Source: Terriglobus saanensis SP1PR4
Lineage (GTDB): Bacteria; Acidobacteriota; Terriglobia; Terriglobales; Acidobacteriaceae
Length of the DNA: 64,000 nucleotides
Assembly (NCBI RefSeq): GCF_000179915.2
Contig: NC_014963.1
Span: forward strand, 4,092,001 to 4,156,000
Direction: 5' to 3'
Part shown: positions 15,941 to 24,846 of the stretch, piece after piece
Layout: the number at the start of each line of letters is the position of its first letter
How positions within the stretch are numbered: the first letter of the stretch is position 1
The notes under the pieces: generated by a model
What the model was told of the DNA's origin: nothing
What the model saw: only the letters and a program-made list of their open reading frames with translations
Databases searched by the model: none
Translations under genes and position numbers: made by a program

Positions 15941-17473
15941 ATGATGTTTATTCAGTGGAGCCGATTGAGTCGGGCGGGCTGTTATAGGTTTTCCATAACT
16001 ACAGTCCTTTCCTTATGCCTGGCCGTTTTCATCGGCTTCACCCTACATTGGCCTCTCGTCAATGACGCGGCCTACATCCATTACGTCGTCTTCATGCTCG
16101 AGCATCACCACGCGCCTTACCGCGATCTGATCGACTTTCAGATGCCGGGCACATATGCCGTTGACTGGTTGGTCATGCACGCTCTAGGCACGGGCGCGCT
16201 GGCATGGCGCATCTACGATCTTGGGCTGCTTGTACTCGCGGGGCTTGCCCTCTTCACCATTTGCAGGCCCTATGGTCACTTCGCAGGATTCTATGCCGCT
16301 TCGCTCTTCGCGGTCTTTCATGCACGGGATGGCATCGCTCAAACTGGTCAAAGAGATCTGACCATTGCGATCCTGGTGCTCATTGGAGTAGCGGTTCTCA
16401 TAAGCCAAATGTGGCGGAACTCACTTGCTTCCAGGCTCTGTTTCGGCATCTGTCTCGGCGCTGCCACGACCATCAAACCGACCGCAATCCTCTTTCTCGC
16501 TTGCTTCTATTTTCTCCCCGCAGATTCCGCATACAACACAGGTCGGCGCTTGCGTCAGACCTTGGAAATCATCCTGGGCTTACTTATTGCCCCGATCGCA
16601 GCAGGGTTGTGGTTGCTACGAAATCACGCCTTGCGAGCATTTTGGACAACAGCCTCAACGCTTGTCCCCCTGCACGCACGGCTCGGACACGCAAGCCTGG
16701 CCTACCTTTTCAAATGGGCTCTCACGCCGTCTCTGCTCGCTCTGAGTTGCCTCGCCCTGGCTTGCCGATGGATCGGGAAAATTCAACTGCCGCAGCGGCG
16801 GCTCCTTTTCGCGGGCACACTTTGCGGAGCGGCTTCCTATTTCATGCAGGGAAAGGGCTTCCCGTATCACCGCTATCCGGCATATGCCTTTCTCTTTCCG
16901 CTTCTTACGTTGGAGTTTCTATCTGCGCTTCGAAAAGTGGGGGCGACTCGCATTCTGGGATACAGCGGCCTTGCCTTAGGAACGATCACCGCGCCTCTCT
17001 GCGTCTCCCGCGCAGTGCACGATCGTTGGCCGATGGAGACGCAAGCCTTTCTGACGGCTGACCTGCGGGCCATCGCTCAGCCTGGCAAAATCGGATCCTT
17101 GAGCGGCCATGTGCAATGCGTCGACAGCATCAGCGGTTGCGCGACCACGCTCTACGATCTGAACCTGATTCAATCGACGGGACAGATGCAGGACGAACTC
17201 CTCTTTGCCGCACCCCCAAAAGAATCTTCCAGACAGGCCAGGGAAATTGCGGACCTGAGAAGAGCCTTCCTCGCGGAACTCATAAAGAATCCTCCCAAAC
17301 TCCTGATCGTTTCCCCATGGCTGTTTCCCGAAGGTCCTGACTCTTACCAGAAGCTACAGCGATGGCCGGAGTTCTTGAATCTCCTGCAGCAAAGATTCAT
17401 CCTGCGGGAGGAAAGGCGGCTTGCCCCTAACATCAATGGCCCCGCGGGCTATCGCCTCTATGTCTTGCGCTAG
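15941..17473 (+). CDS. GT39/PMT-like membrane glycosyltransferase
   Basis: Integral-membrane GT-C glycosyltransferase of 510 residues with about ten helices. After helix 1 is the first periplasmic loop with the conserved acidic site (LVNDAAYIHYVVFMLE, then LIDFQMPGTYAVDWL), as in Dol-P/undecaprenyl-P-sugar dependent enzymes. A soluble C-terminal portion (from about residue 380) ends VLR. It may transfer sugars from a polyprenyl carrier to lipid or protein; the acceptor is unknown. A TATACT box at about 15802 and a possible 41-codon upstream frame (ATG 15819, stop overlapping this ATG) precede it; I do not call the latter a gene. Confidence 0.72.
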   Translation: MMFIQWSRLSRAGCYRFSITTVLSLCLAVFIGFTLHWPLVNDAAYIHYVVFMLEHHHAPYRDLIDFQMPGTYAVDWLVMHALGTGALAWRIYDLGLLVLAGLALFTICRPYGHFAGFYAASLFAVFHARDGIAQTGQRDLTIAILVLIGVAVLISQMWRNSLASRLCFGICLGAATTIKPTAILFLACFYFLPADSAYNTGRRLRQTLEIILGLLIAPIAAGLWLLRNHALRAFWTTASTLVPLHARLGHASLAYLFKWALTPSLLALSCLALACRWIGKIQLPQRRLLFAGTLCGAASYFMQGKGFPYHRYPAYAFLFPLLTLEFLSALRKVGATRILGYSGLALGTITAPLCVSRAVHDRWPMETQAFLTADLRAIAQPGKIGSLSGHVQCVDSISGCATTLYDLNLIQSTGQMQDELLFAAPPKESSRQAREIADLRRAFLAELIKNPPKLLIVSPWLFPEGPDSYQKLQRWPEFLNLLQQRFILREERRLAPNINGPAGYRLYVLR

Positions 17474-17489
17474 GTGAGCCGCAAGACCT

Positions 17490-17600
17490 GTGCCCCATTC
17501 TTTTGCAGCTTTATCGCGAAAGGGTAGGGTCGCGCGGAGCGCACAAACCGAATCTATCGGGAAGCGGAAAGCAGATCCCTTCGCTTCGCTACGGGATGAC
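17490..17600 (+). repeat. R1 interspersed repeat, near-complete copy
   Basis: About 111 bp from GTGCCCCATTC through GCGAAAGGGTAGGGTCGCGCGGAGCGC to the tail CAGATCCCTTCGCTTCGCTACGGGATGACA. It fills the space between the converging glycosyltransferase and EAL genes and starts 16 bases after the glycosyltransferase stop. Confidence 0.88.
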
Positions 17601-17617
17601 AAAAGGAGACAGGTATC

Positions 17618-18457
17618 CTAAACCTCAAACTCCGGATAGTACACGTCGGGAAACTGTTCAAACGCGGGCCGCGCAAACAGATACCCCTGGAACCATCGGA
17701 AACCCTCATCGCGAAACCACATATACTCGTCGATGGTCTCCACACCCTCCACCACGATGTCTACACCGAGGTCGCCGCAAGCCACCGCCAGCGCGCGCAC
17801 AATCGCCTGCCTTGCGCCGCGCGCCTCGATCCTCCGCACAAGGTTCATATCCAGCTTGATCTGGTCCGGCTGAAAATCCGCCAGCAGGCTCAAACCGGAG
17901 TACCCCTTACCAAAGTCGTCGATCGAAATATTCATGCCCAGGCTTTTATATTCATTGATCAGCAAAGCAAATCCCGTCTGGTCACCGATCAACTCCACCT
18001 CGCTGATCTCCAGCACAATGCTGTCCAGGGGAATCTCATTCTTCTCCGCCGCCTGCACCGTACTCAAAATTACCTCCGAGGACGAGTAGATCGTGGTCGG
18101 CAGAAAGTTCAGATTCAGGTGACTCGTCAGTCCCAGCTTCGCCGCCGTCTGGATGGCGACGACCCTGCACTCTCGATCGAACTCCGCAAGCTCTTCGATT
18201 GAGTTGCGGGTCAGCATCTCGTGCGCAGATTCCCCACTCAGTCCACGCACCAACGCCTCATAGGAGACAACTTTGCGGTCCACCACGTCGATCACGGGTT
18301 GAAAGGCAAAGCTGAAGGGCCGCTTCAATTCTGGTCTCTGGAGCACGATCATCCCGGGATCTTCTTCAGGTTGTGGCGCAGCTTCGTCCTCCATCGACCC
18401 GCTGCGAACGCCCGCAATAGTTTCTGACTTCTCCCCGCTCGCAGTCCTGTGCAGCAC
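17618..18457 (-). CDS. EAL-domain c-di-GMP phosphodiesterase (half of a split BLUF-EAL protein)
   Basis: Cytoplasmic phosphodiesterase that linearises cyclic di-GMP. In 279 residues every catalytic EAL residue is visible: Glu67 in EALVRG, Asn117, Glu150 in LEISE, Asp180-Asp181 in DDFGKGYSGL, Lys201 in QIKLD, Glu237 in VVEGVET and Gln257 in FQGYLF, so it should be active. It overlaps the BLUF gene by 109 bases in another frame. A TGA lies seven codons before the GTG at 18457, and an AGGAAGG stands just ahead of that GTG, so separate translation is possible. The acidic linker EDEAAPQPEEDPG reads like a natural hinge, favouring an original single BLUF-EAL protein. Confidence 0.88.
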   Translation of the reverse strand: MLHRTASGEKSETIAGVRSGSMEDEAAPQPEEDPGMIVLQRPELKRPFSFAFQPVIDVVDRKVVSYEALVRGLSGESAHEMLTRNSIEELAEFDRECRVVAIQTAAKLGLTSHLNLNFLPTTIYSSSEVILSTVQAAEKNEIPLDSIVLEISEVELIGDQTGFALLINEYKSLGMNISIDDFGKGYSGLSLLADFQPDQIKLDMNLVRRIEARGARQAIVRALAVACGDLGVDIVVEGVETIDEYMWFRDEGFRWFQGYLFARPAFEQFPDVYYPEFEV

Positions 18458-18810
18458 GTGCCTTCCTGAAAGAAGTCATTCAGCCCGCCAATTGCTGCCT
18501 GTTCTGCATGCGTCAGGTCGGAAAATCCCATCGTCCAATCGCTGAACGCGCGCTTTGCAATCGGTTCGGAGATGATATCGGTGACACGGGTAAAGAGGTG
18601 GTCTTCCGCTGTCTTCGCATACGTCGCAGCCACATCCTCCGGGGCCCCCTCCAGGATCTGGAAGAAGCTTCCTTCGGTGTAGAGCAGAATCCCCGTGATG
18701 CCGCGGTGCTTATTGTTCGCCCGGGCCACCAGCAGAATGTCCACCAATTCTGCAGTATTCAGTGGGACCGTAGCCACACTGGCATAAATACAATGCATCA
18801 GCGCCGACAT
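18349..18810 (-). CDS. BLUF blue-light sensor domain protein
   Basis: FAD-binding photoreceptor domain. All key residues are present with the same spacing as AppA: Tyr9, Asn33, Gln51, Trp92 and Met94 correspond to AppA Tyr21, Asn45, Gln63, Trp104 and Met106 (constant offset 12). Motifs are CIYAS, GITGILLY, GSFFQILEG and DWTMGF. The domain ends near residue 105; the last 40 residues after the likely frame change look non-native and basic. ATG 18810 has AAAGGG five bases upstream; a GTG at 18828 is less likely. Together with the overlapping EAL gene it makes a protein of about 395 residues, close to BlrP1-type BLUF-EAL enzymes. Confidence 0.88.
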   Translation of the reverse strand: MSALMHCIYASVATVPLNTAELVDILLVARANNKHRGITGILLYTEGSFFQILEGAPEDVAATYAKTAEDHLFTRVTDIISEPIAKRAFSDWTMGFSDLTHAEQAAIGGLNDFFQEGTCCTGLRAGRSQKLLRAFAAGRWRTKLRHNLKKIPG

Positions 18811-18995
18811 AAAACCCTTTCGCTCCACAAAGCAATTTGTCAGATGGCCGACAGCATGAAGCTGGTTCTTACGGAAGAGGAAGTCTCACCCGATATTACC
18901 TCGGGCCGCCCGCGACAGGCATAGTCCTGAAACTTAAGGCATCTATCTCATCAACAAAACGGTACACATTCCCAACCATCGTCTAAGCTTTCACC

Positions 18996-20930
18996 ATGTG
19001 TGGCATCGTTGGTTATATCGGCTCAAAGTCCGTCGTCCCCGTCATCATTGAAGGCCTACGCCGTCTCGAATACCGCGGGTACGACTCCGCCGGGATCGCA
19101 GTCGCAGGCGACCCCGCCAACCCCACGAAGCTTGAACTTCGCCGCGCCCCGGGCAAGCTCGCCAACCTGGAAGCCGTGCTCGCCGAGCGCCCCGTCCACG
19201 GCACCTACGGCATCGGCCACACGCGTTGGGCCACGCATGGCCGCCCGACGGAGGAGAACGCCCATCCCCACCGCGACGGCACCGGTACCCTCGTCGTCGT
19301 GCATAACGGCATCGTAGAAAATTACCTCGCCCTCAAGCAGGAGCTCATCGCACGCGGACACAGCTTCGCCTCGCAGACCGACACCGAGATCATCGCCCAC
19401 CTCATCGAAGACGAGATCAACCAACACGCCGCCGCCAGCGAAAAGACCGAAAGCGCAAACGAATCCGAGGCCGTCATCACAACACCCGCGACGGGCCTGC
19501 CCCTCGAAGAAGCAGTCCGCAGAGCCGTCCACCGCCTCTCCGGAGCCTTCGCCATCGGCGTCCTCTCCGCCAACGAGCCGGACAAGCTCGTCGCCGCGCG
19601 CTCCGGCCCGCCCGCCGTCATCGGCTTCGGCGACGGAGAATACTTCCTCGCCTCCGACGTCCCCGGCATCCTCCACCACACACGCGACATCGTCTTCCTC
19701 CAGGACGGAGACATCGCTGTCCTCACCACACAGGGCGTCCGCTTCCTCGACTTCGAAAACAACCCCATCGAACGCAAGCCGCAGCGCATCACCTGGGACC
19801 CCATCCAGGCCGAAAAGAACGGCTACAAGCACTTCATGCTCAAGGAGATCAACGAGCAGCCCCGCGCCATCCGCGACACCACCCTCGGTCGCGTCTCGCT
19901 CGATACCGGAGAGATCTTCCTCCCCGACCTCCAGCTCAGCAAGGAACAGATCAACGCCACCACCAACCTCACCATCGCCGCCTGCGGTACCTCCTGGCAT
20001 GCCGGTCTCGCAGGCAAGTATATGATCGAACGCCTCGCCCGCCTTCCCGTGGACGTCGACTACGCCTCTGAGTATCGCTACCGCGACCCCATCCCCTCCG
20101 CCCTCGGCCTCCTCATCACCCAGTCCGGCGAGACGGCGGACACCATCGCCGCGCAGGCACAGATGATCGCCGCCGGAACGCCCACGCTCGCCATCTGCAA
20201 CGTCGTCGGCTCGGCCATCACGCGCAAAGCCCAGGGAGTCATCACCACCAACGCCGGTCCGGAGATCGGCGTCGCCTCCACCAAGGCCTTCACCGCGCAG
20301 CTCACCGCCCTCTTCACCCTGGCCATGTACTTAGGACAACAACGCGGCCACCTCACGCCTGCAATGTCGCTCCACTACGCCACCGAGCTCGCCAAGGTCC
20401 CCGCCAAGGCCGAAGAGATCCTCCGCACCGTCGACGACCAGTGCGTTCAGCTCGCCAAACTCTTCAGCGCAGCCAACGACTTCCTCTTCCTCGGTCGGGG
20501 CATCCACTTCCCCATCGCGCTCGAAGGCGCACTCAAGCTGAAAGAGATCTCCTACATCCACGCCGAAGGCTACCCTGCAGGCGAGATGAAACACGGCCCC
20601 AACGCCCTCATCGACGAAAACCTTCCCGTCGTCTGCATCGCCACCCAGGACCCGGCCGACCCCACCAGCGTCCTCCGCTACGAAAAGACCCTCAGCAACA
20701 TCCAGGAAGTAACCGCCCGCTCCGGCCGCGTCATCGCCATCGCCACCGAAGGCGACAACCAGATCACAGGCCTCGTAGAACACACGATCCACATCCCCGC
20801 CGCGCCTGACCTCTTACTCCCGATCCTGGAAACGATTCCGCTGCAACTGCTGGCCTACCATATCTCGGTAAGGCGAGGGTGTGATGTGGATCAGCCGAGG
20901 AATCTGGCAAAGAGCGTGACGGTAGAGTAG
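18996..20930 (+). CDS. glmS: Glucosamine-6-phosphate synthase
   Basis: Cytoplasmic enzyme that makes glucosamine-6-phosphate from fructose-6-phosphate and glutamine, feeding peptidoglycan and, here, the UDP-GlcNAc used by BshA. The glutaminase domain starts with the nucleophile Cys2 (MCGIVGYIG) and holds [18 protein letters not shown]; two SIS sugar-isomerase domains follow ([14 protein letters not shown]-like [25 protein letters not shown]) and the end is LAKSVTVE. At 644 residues it is about 35 longer than Escherichia coli GlmS; the extra residues are an acidic, alanine-rich insert at about 144-170. No ribosome site is clear before ATG 18996. Confidence 0.97.
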   Translation: MCGIVGYIGSKSVVPVIIEGLRRLEYRGYDSAGIAVAGDPANPTKLELRRAPGKLANLEAVLAERPVHGTYGIGHTRWATHGRPTEENAHPHRDGTGTLVVVHNGIVENYLALKQELIARGHSFASQTDTEIIAHLIEDEINQHAAASEKTESANESEAVITTPATGLPLEEAVRRAVHRLSGAFAIGVLSANEPDKLVAARSGPPAVIGFGDGEYFLASDVPGILHHTRDIVFLQDGDIAVLTTQGVRFLDFENNPIERKPQRITWDPIQAEKNGYKHFMLKEINEQPRAIRDTTLGRVSLDTGEIFLPDLQLSKEQINATTNLTIAACGTSWHAGLAGKYMIERLARLPVDVDYASEYRYRDPIPSALGLLITQSGETADTIAAQAQMIAAGTPTLAICNVVGSAITRKAQGVITTNAGPEIGVASTKAFTAQLTALFTLAMYLGQQRGHLTPAMSLHYATELAKVPAKAEEILRTVDDQCVQLAKLFSAANDFLFLGRGIHFPIALEGALKLKEISYIHAEGYPAGEMKHGPNALIDENLPVVCIATQDPADPTSVLRYEKTLSNIQEVTARSGRVIAIATEGDNQITGLVEHTIHIPAAPDLLLPILETIPLQLLAYHISVRRGCDVDQPRNLAKSVTVE

Positions 20931-20972
20931 CCTAGCGAGTCTAGACCGTATCCGAGAAAGATCGTTTCAGCT

Positions 20973-21785
20973 ATGACCGACGTCCAGCCATTCCTGCGGT
21001 GGGCGGGAGGAAAGAGGCAGCTTGTGCCCGCTTTGCTTTCGCAACTTCCCGCAGATATTACGAAAAGACGATATATCGAGCCGTTCTTAGGAGCAGGCTC
21101 ACTTTTCTTCGCTGTCAAACCCAAAAGAGCCATTTTAGGAGATGCAAATAAGGCTCTTATCGCAACCTATCGCGCGATCCGAGACGATGCTCCATGCGTG
21201 CGCCATCATCTTTCGCGACTGGTCAATAGCCACAGTGCGGCCTCCTATTACGTCGTGAGAGACGCGTACAACAAGGGCACTTTTTCGCCTGAGCAAGCAG
21301 CAAGATTTCTCTACTTGAATAAAGCCTGTTTCAACGGAATATTTAGGGTTAATCTGAAGGGCGAGTTCAACGTTCCCAAGGGCAGCAAAGACAAACTTGT
21401 GATTCCTGAAGAAGCAGCATTTTCTTCACTCGCGAGCGTTCTCCGCAAAGCGACTTTTCGCCCTTGGCCTTATCAAACAACATTAAAGTGGGCCAAGGCC
21501 GAAGATTTTGTCTACCTGGATCCACCATACCCGGCTCTAAACGGAACCGCATATTTCACTCACTACACTGCAGATCGATTCGACGATAAAGCACAGGAGA
21601 CACTTGCGGCAGAGGTGTGGAACTTGCATAATCGGGGCATTCCCTTCTTAATGTCCAACGCCGATGTTAAAGTTGTTCGCGGTCTATATTCCGCATTCAC
21701 GATTACTCCTGTCGACGTGCGGCGTTTTATCAGTTGCAAGACAGATAGGGTTCAAGTGTCCGAACTCTTGATCAAGAACTATTGA
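20973..21785 (+). CDS. Dam-family adenine-N6 DNA methyltransferase (D12 class)
   Basis: DNA methylase of 270 residues that should methylate adenine, typically in GATC for this class. Motif X/I region PFLRWAGGKRQLVPALL lies at residues 6-22, the SAM loop PFLGAGSLFF follows at about 34-43, and the catalytic DPPYPAL motif is at about residue 183. There is no restriction endonuclease beside it. It is the first gene of a compact set: the stop codon overlaps the next gene's alternative TTG, and all three genes have visibly lower GC and more AT-ending codons than glmS, a sign of transfer. Role could be self-marking in a defence system or epigenetic regulation. Confidence 0.92.
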   Translation: MTDVQPFLRWAGGKRQLVPALLSQLPADITKRRYIEPFLGAGSLFFAVKPKRAILGDANKALIATYRAIRDDAPCVRHHLSRLVNSHSAASYYVVRDAYNKGTFSPEQAARFLYLNKACFNGIFRVNLKGEFNVPKGSKDKLVIPEEAAFSSLASVLRKATFRPWPYQTTLKWAKAEDFVYLDPPYPALNGTAYFTHYTADRFDDKAQETLAAEVWNLHNRGIPFLMSNADVKVVRGLYSAFTITPVDVRRFISCKTDRVQVSELLIKNY

Positions 21786-21811
21786 TTTCATGCGATAAGG
21801 AGAACGCTTCC

Positions 21812-22345
21812 GTGGCGGACGATTTTCTAGAAGCGGTAAAGGTAAGAATGGGGCCATTCTATAAAGCATGGATCGCCACTCTAGCGGCCCTGTTCTTCGG
21901 GCTGGGACCTATACTGTGCGCGTGGGTAACATTCGCTGTTCATGGTAAGTTTCTCGCGCATTACGCTGCGACCTTGGGGAACGGCGATGCTCTTATGATC
22001 GCTTCGTCACTCGCTGGTCCCGCGCTAGTACTGGCATTCAAGCGGCGAGACCCCGAAACCATGGGAGCTCCTCAACTAATGGGACTCATCGGACTCGGTC
22101 TTGTTTTCGCCTCTGTTGTTGTCTTTATGAACGCTTCTCCTAATTCCGCAATAGGTGGTGGGCCACTGGAGGAACAGCGCGTCCTAACATTCACGTACAT
22201 TCTTCTCCCCGCCAGCGTCTTATATGCGCTATGGATTTCATACCTGGATGAGCGATCAAACTCACTTCGAGATTTCAATAAAGTAAATGACACAAACGGA
22301 TCAAAGTTGAACATCAGTTTCTCCGGAGGGTCAGGAAATGTCTAG
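21812..22345 (+). CDS. Four-helix membrane protein of the methylase/DGQHR cassette
   Basis: Unrecognised inner-membrane protein, 177 residues. Four hydrophobic segments are visible at about residues 17-42, 58-75, 86-104 and 120-142, followed by a polar tail that is probably cytoplasmic. GTG 21812 is preferred to the TTG at 21782 because TAAGGAGAA lies 7-8 bases before it. The stop codon overlaps the DGQHR start by eight bases, so the two are translationally coupled. Membrane partners of this size are common in anti-phage systems as effectors that open pores, but nothing in this sequence proves that. Confidence 0.7.
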   Translation: MADDFLEAVKVRMGPFYKAWIATLAALFFGLGPILCAWVTFAVHGKFLAHYAATLGNGDALMIASSLAGPALVLAFKRRDPETMGAPQLMGLIGLGLVFASVVVFMNASPNSAIGGGPLEEQRVLTFTYILLPASVLYALWISYLDERSNSLRDFNKVNDTNGSKLNISFSGGSGNV

Positions 22346-23483
22346 CATAGAGTTTCCTTGCCTAGAAATCGCTCAGCCCATTGGTGTTTTCTACATCGGT
22401 GTTATGGCTCAGTCGGACCTTATCGAAATTTCTAAATCAGATGTCATCCATATTGACAAGGATGAACGTGATATCGAAACCGTCTCGGGTCTTGAGCGTC
22501 CTATTAGCCGCCTTCGCGTGAAGGAACTCCAAGAGTATGTTAAAAACATCGATGCGGCCTTTCCAACAGGGGTCATCATCGCGGTGTCCGCAATGGATGT
22601 TGAGTTCGATCGAAATCAAAAGGTTATGAAGCTTCGGCGCGGTGACGATGTTGCAACGATTATCGATGGTCAACATCGGATTGAAGGGTTAAAGGGCTTG
22701 CCTCCAACGTTCCGCTTTGACATGAACGTTACGATTTTTGTCGATATGGATCCAGAAGATCAAGCTGCGATTTTCTCTACGATCAATTTGAAGCAGGTAC
22801 CGGTTTCTAAATCAATCACCTATGAGCTTTTCGAGTATGCAAGAAGTCGCAGTCCACAAAAGACGTGTCACCAAATTGCTAGACGTTTAAACCAATCGAG
22901 CGGTTCTCCGTTCAAAGATAAGATCATGATCCTCGGCGTCGCTCATGACAAAGATAAAGAGACGCTCACCCAAGCTGCATTTATTAAGCCACTTGAAAAG
23001 CTCATCGTTCCGGAAAAGCAGGCGATGGCAGATCGCGACGCGTTAAAGCGTGGCAGACACATTCCTAAGCCGACTGAAGTAGAAGTTCGCACGAAGCGCT
23101 TGGTTTTCCGTAGTTGGTTCTTGGACGATCAAGACTCAAAAATTGCTCAAACCATTGTCAATTACTTTGCGGCGGTCGAAGCTGTATGGCCGAAGGCTTG
23201 GGGAGTAAAAACGCCGGGTCTAGTGCTAAACAGGACTACCGGCTACAACGCGCTTATGCGAGTCCTACCGCTCTTGCTTTTCAAGCTCGGAATTGATGAA
23301 GTTCACTCCATCGAAGACTTTGCCAGTTTTCTTTCGTTGGTTACCTTGACTGATGATGACTTCAACCCAAACATCTTCAAACCAGGCAGCAGCGGCGAAG
23401 CCATTTTGTATCAAAGGCTTCTTTCTAATATGAAGATTGACGAGAGCCAACCGTGGAAAGGATTAACCGTCAAGTCCATTTAG
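22338..23483 (+). CDS. DGQHR-domain protein (DndB/DpdB-like, ParB-related fold)
   Basis: Protein of 381 residues with the signature DGQHR at about residues 109-113 (IIDGQHRIEGL), preceded by a strand-rich segment with SGLERPISRLRVKELQEYV, typical of the family. Members include DndB of DNA phosphorothioation and DpdB of 7-deazaguanine DNA modification, so the family is tied to modified DNA and phage defence. Neither dnd nor dpd genes are here; instead it travels with a Dam-type methylase and a membrane protein. It starts ATG 22338 with GGAGGG eight bases ahead. Function in this cassette is unknown. Confidence 0.85.
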   Translation: MSSIEFPCLEIAQPIGVFYIGVMAQSDLIEISKSDVIHIDKDERDIETVSGLERPISRLRVKELQEYVKNIDAAFPTGVIIAVSAMDVEFDRNQKVMKLRRGDDVATIIDGQHRIEGLKGLPPTFRFDMNVTIFVDMDPEDQAAIFSTINLKQVPVSKSITYELFEYARSRSPQKTCHQIARRLNQSSGSPFKDKIMILGVAHDKDKETLTQAAFIKPLEKLIVPEKQAMADRDALKRGRHIPKPTEVEVRTKRLVFRSWFLDDQDSKIAQTIVNYFAAVEAVWPKAWGVKTPGLVLNRTTGYNALMRVLPLLLFKLGIDEVHSIEDFASFLSLVTLTDDDFNPNIFKPGSSGEAILYQRLLSNMKIDESQPWKGLTVKSI

Positions 23484-23556
23484 GACTGTTCATCCAACGC
23501 TGAAGTTACGACGTCGCCGCAGACGGCGCAACAAAGGCGATCTCCGGCAGCTCCGC

Positions 23557-24177
23557 TTACTTAAACTCAGGCGGCACCTGATCTGCTTGAGGAGTTCCGT
23601 TCCATACCATACTTGCGACCCACCATCGCTTGCCATCGAAAACGAGTTGGCTGAGATTCGTTCCGATACGGCGCTCACTCTCCTCAGTTCCCTCTCCCAG
23701 CGTGTGGGTGTAGAACACGTTTGCAATCGATCCAAACTGTTCTACCTTCACCTTCTGCACCACCTCATGCACGGTCGCCGTTTCTCTGGCCTTCCTGACC
23801 GCGTCGATCCACTCGCTCACCCGGAGATACATTACCTTCTCTTCACCAGGCTTACCGCCGGCCTCTCCAATCATTCCGTCGGGCAAAAAGAGAGAGCGAA
23901 AGCGATCCCAGTTGAAGGGTCCCGGAGGCCCGCTGATCGCTTCGTGAATCGCCGTGACGATGGCTTTTGGGGAAACGACGTCCTCTGGCCGTGGCTTGGG
24001 AATCCTCTGCGCCAGCTCAGTCCCAGTGGAGTGCAGCTTCCGCTCCAGCTCTTCTTCAGACGGAGCTCTTTCCTGGTTATTCGCGGCCTTTTGGACTTCT
24101 GCCCGTAACGCGGGAATGCCACAAGAGATCGCGAGCATCGCAACTGCGATCATTGCAAATCTAGATTTTTGCTTCAT
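23557..24177 (-). CDS. Secreted NTF2-like protein
   Basis: Hypothetical protein, 206 residues. Signal peptide MKQKSRFAMIAVAMLAIS with cleavage near LRAEV; then a polar helical stretch and an NTF2/SnoaL-like domain from about residue 70 (KAIVTAIHEAISGPPGPFNWDRFRSLFLPDGMIGE ... SIANVFYTHTLG ... GKRWWVASMVW). A related secreted protein lies at 15241-15774 and another at 60133-60666, so this family is expanded here. The start has AAAAGGAAAT before the ATG. It ends 73 bases from the converging DGQHR gene. No function can be assigned. Confidence 0.75.
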   Translation of the reverse strand: MKQKSRFAMIAVAMLAISCGIPALRAEVQKAANNQERAPSEEELERKLHSTGTELAQRIPKPRPEDVVSPKAIVTAIHEAISGPPGPFNWDRFRSLFLPDGMIGEAGGKPGEEKVMYLRVSEWIDAVRKARETATVHEVVQKVKVEQFGSIANVFYTHTLGEGTEESERRIGTNLSQLVFDGKRWWVASMVWNGTPQADQVPPEFK

Positions 24178-24197
24178 ATTTCCTTTTCGAACAAAAC

Positions 24198-24761
24198 CTA
24201 CGACGGCGTCACAGGCGGAGCAACATACTGCTTGTAGTGCTCAATCGTCGTAAACGTCCCACTCTCCATGCGATCGATATAGAGCACCCCGTTCAGATGG
24301 TCGATCTCATGTTGCAGAATGCGGGCGAACCAGCCCTCTGCCTCGATGACCTGGGGTTCGGCTTTTTCATTCAGGCAGGTCACGCGGACAGACTGCGACC
24401 GCGGCACGCTGGCCATGAACCCCGGAATGCTCAGGCAGCCTTCATAAGCCGAAACGTGCGCAGGAAGAAGCTCGATCTTCGGATTGAAAATCGCGAGGTA
24501 ATCGTAGGGCGTGCTCTGCCACTCCTTGACCTCGGCCTCATTCATCTTCTTATGAAACTGCGGCCTGCCTTCGAGGACTGCGAGTTGCAGCGATTCCCCG
24601 ATCTGCGGCGCCGCCAGACCCACTCCAGGAGCACGCCACATCGTCTCCCGCATGTTCTTCACAAGCTCCTGGATCGCTGGACTCAGAATCTCTTCCTGAG
24701 ACAGAGCGCGTGCTTGCTTTCGTAAGACAGGATCCCCGGCGGTACAGATATTTAAAAGCAT
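24198..24761 (-). CDS. def: Peptide deformylase
   Basis: Metalloenzyme that removes the formyl group from new proteins. The 187-residue product holds all three motifs: GVGLAAPQIG (46-55), EGCLSIPG with metal-binding Cys109, and QHEIDH with His151 and His155 plus the catalytic glutamate. The open frame extends upstream by 25 residues without similarity, so ATG 24761 (MLLNICTAGDPVLRK) is chosen. The partner fmt gene, often adjacent, is absent; it is 20 bases from the preceding secreted-protein gene's start. It may be a second copy of def rather than the housekeeping one. Confidence 0.93.
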   Translation of the reverse strand: MLLNICTAGDPVLRKQARALSQEEILSPAIQELVKNMRETMWRAPGVGLAAPQIGESLQLAVLEGRPQFHKKMNEAEVKEWQSTPYDYLAIFNPKIELLPAHVSAYEGCLSIPGFMASVPRSQSVRVTCLNEKAEPQVIEAEGWFARILQHEIDHLNGVLYIDRMESGTFTTIEHYKQYVAPPVTPS

Positions 24762-24846
24762 GAAACGTAACCTCAAACCTCTCTTAGAACTCTCAGGGGG
24801 AAACCCCACAAGCCCTGGTTTATTCCAACTCTCCACAGGACCGACG

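Noticed and set aside
15819-15944. 41-codon frame ending at the GT39-like start
   Set aside because: The stop overlaps the next ATG, but there is no ribosome site and the product shows no recognisable pattern; recorded as a possible leader only.
18844-18924. 26-codon frame between BLUF and glmS
   Set aside because: Has an ATG but no ribosome site or conserved features.
18925-18995. Possible glmS ribozyme/riboswitch before glmS
   Set aside because: The leader is too short and lacks the expected core; this ribozyme is known mainly from Firmicutes.
23510-23530. Small hairpin CGCCG/CGGCG after the DGQHR gene
   Set aside because: The stem is only five bases with no U-run, too weak to call a terminator.
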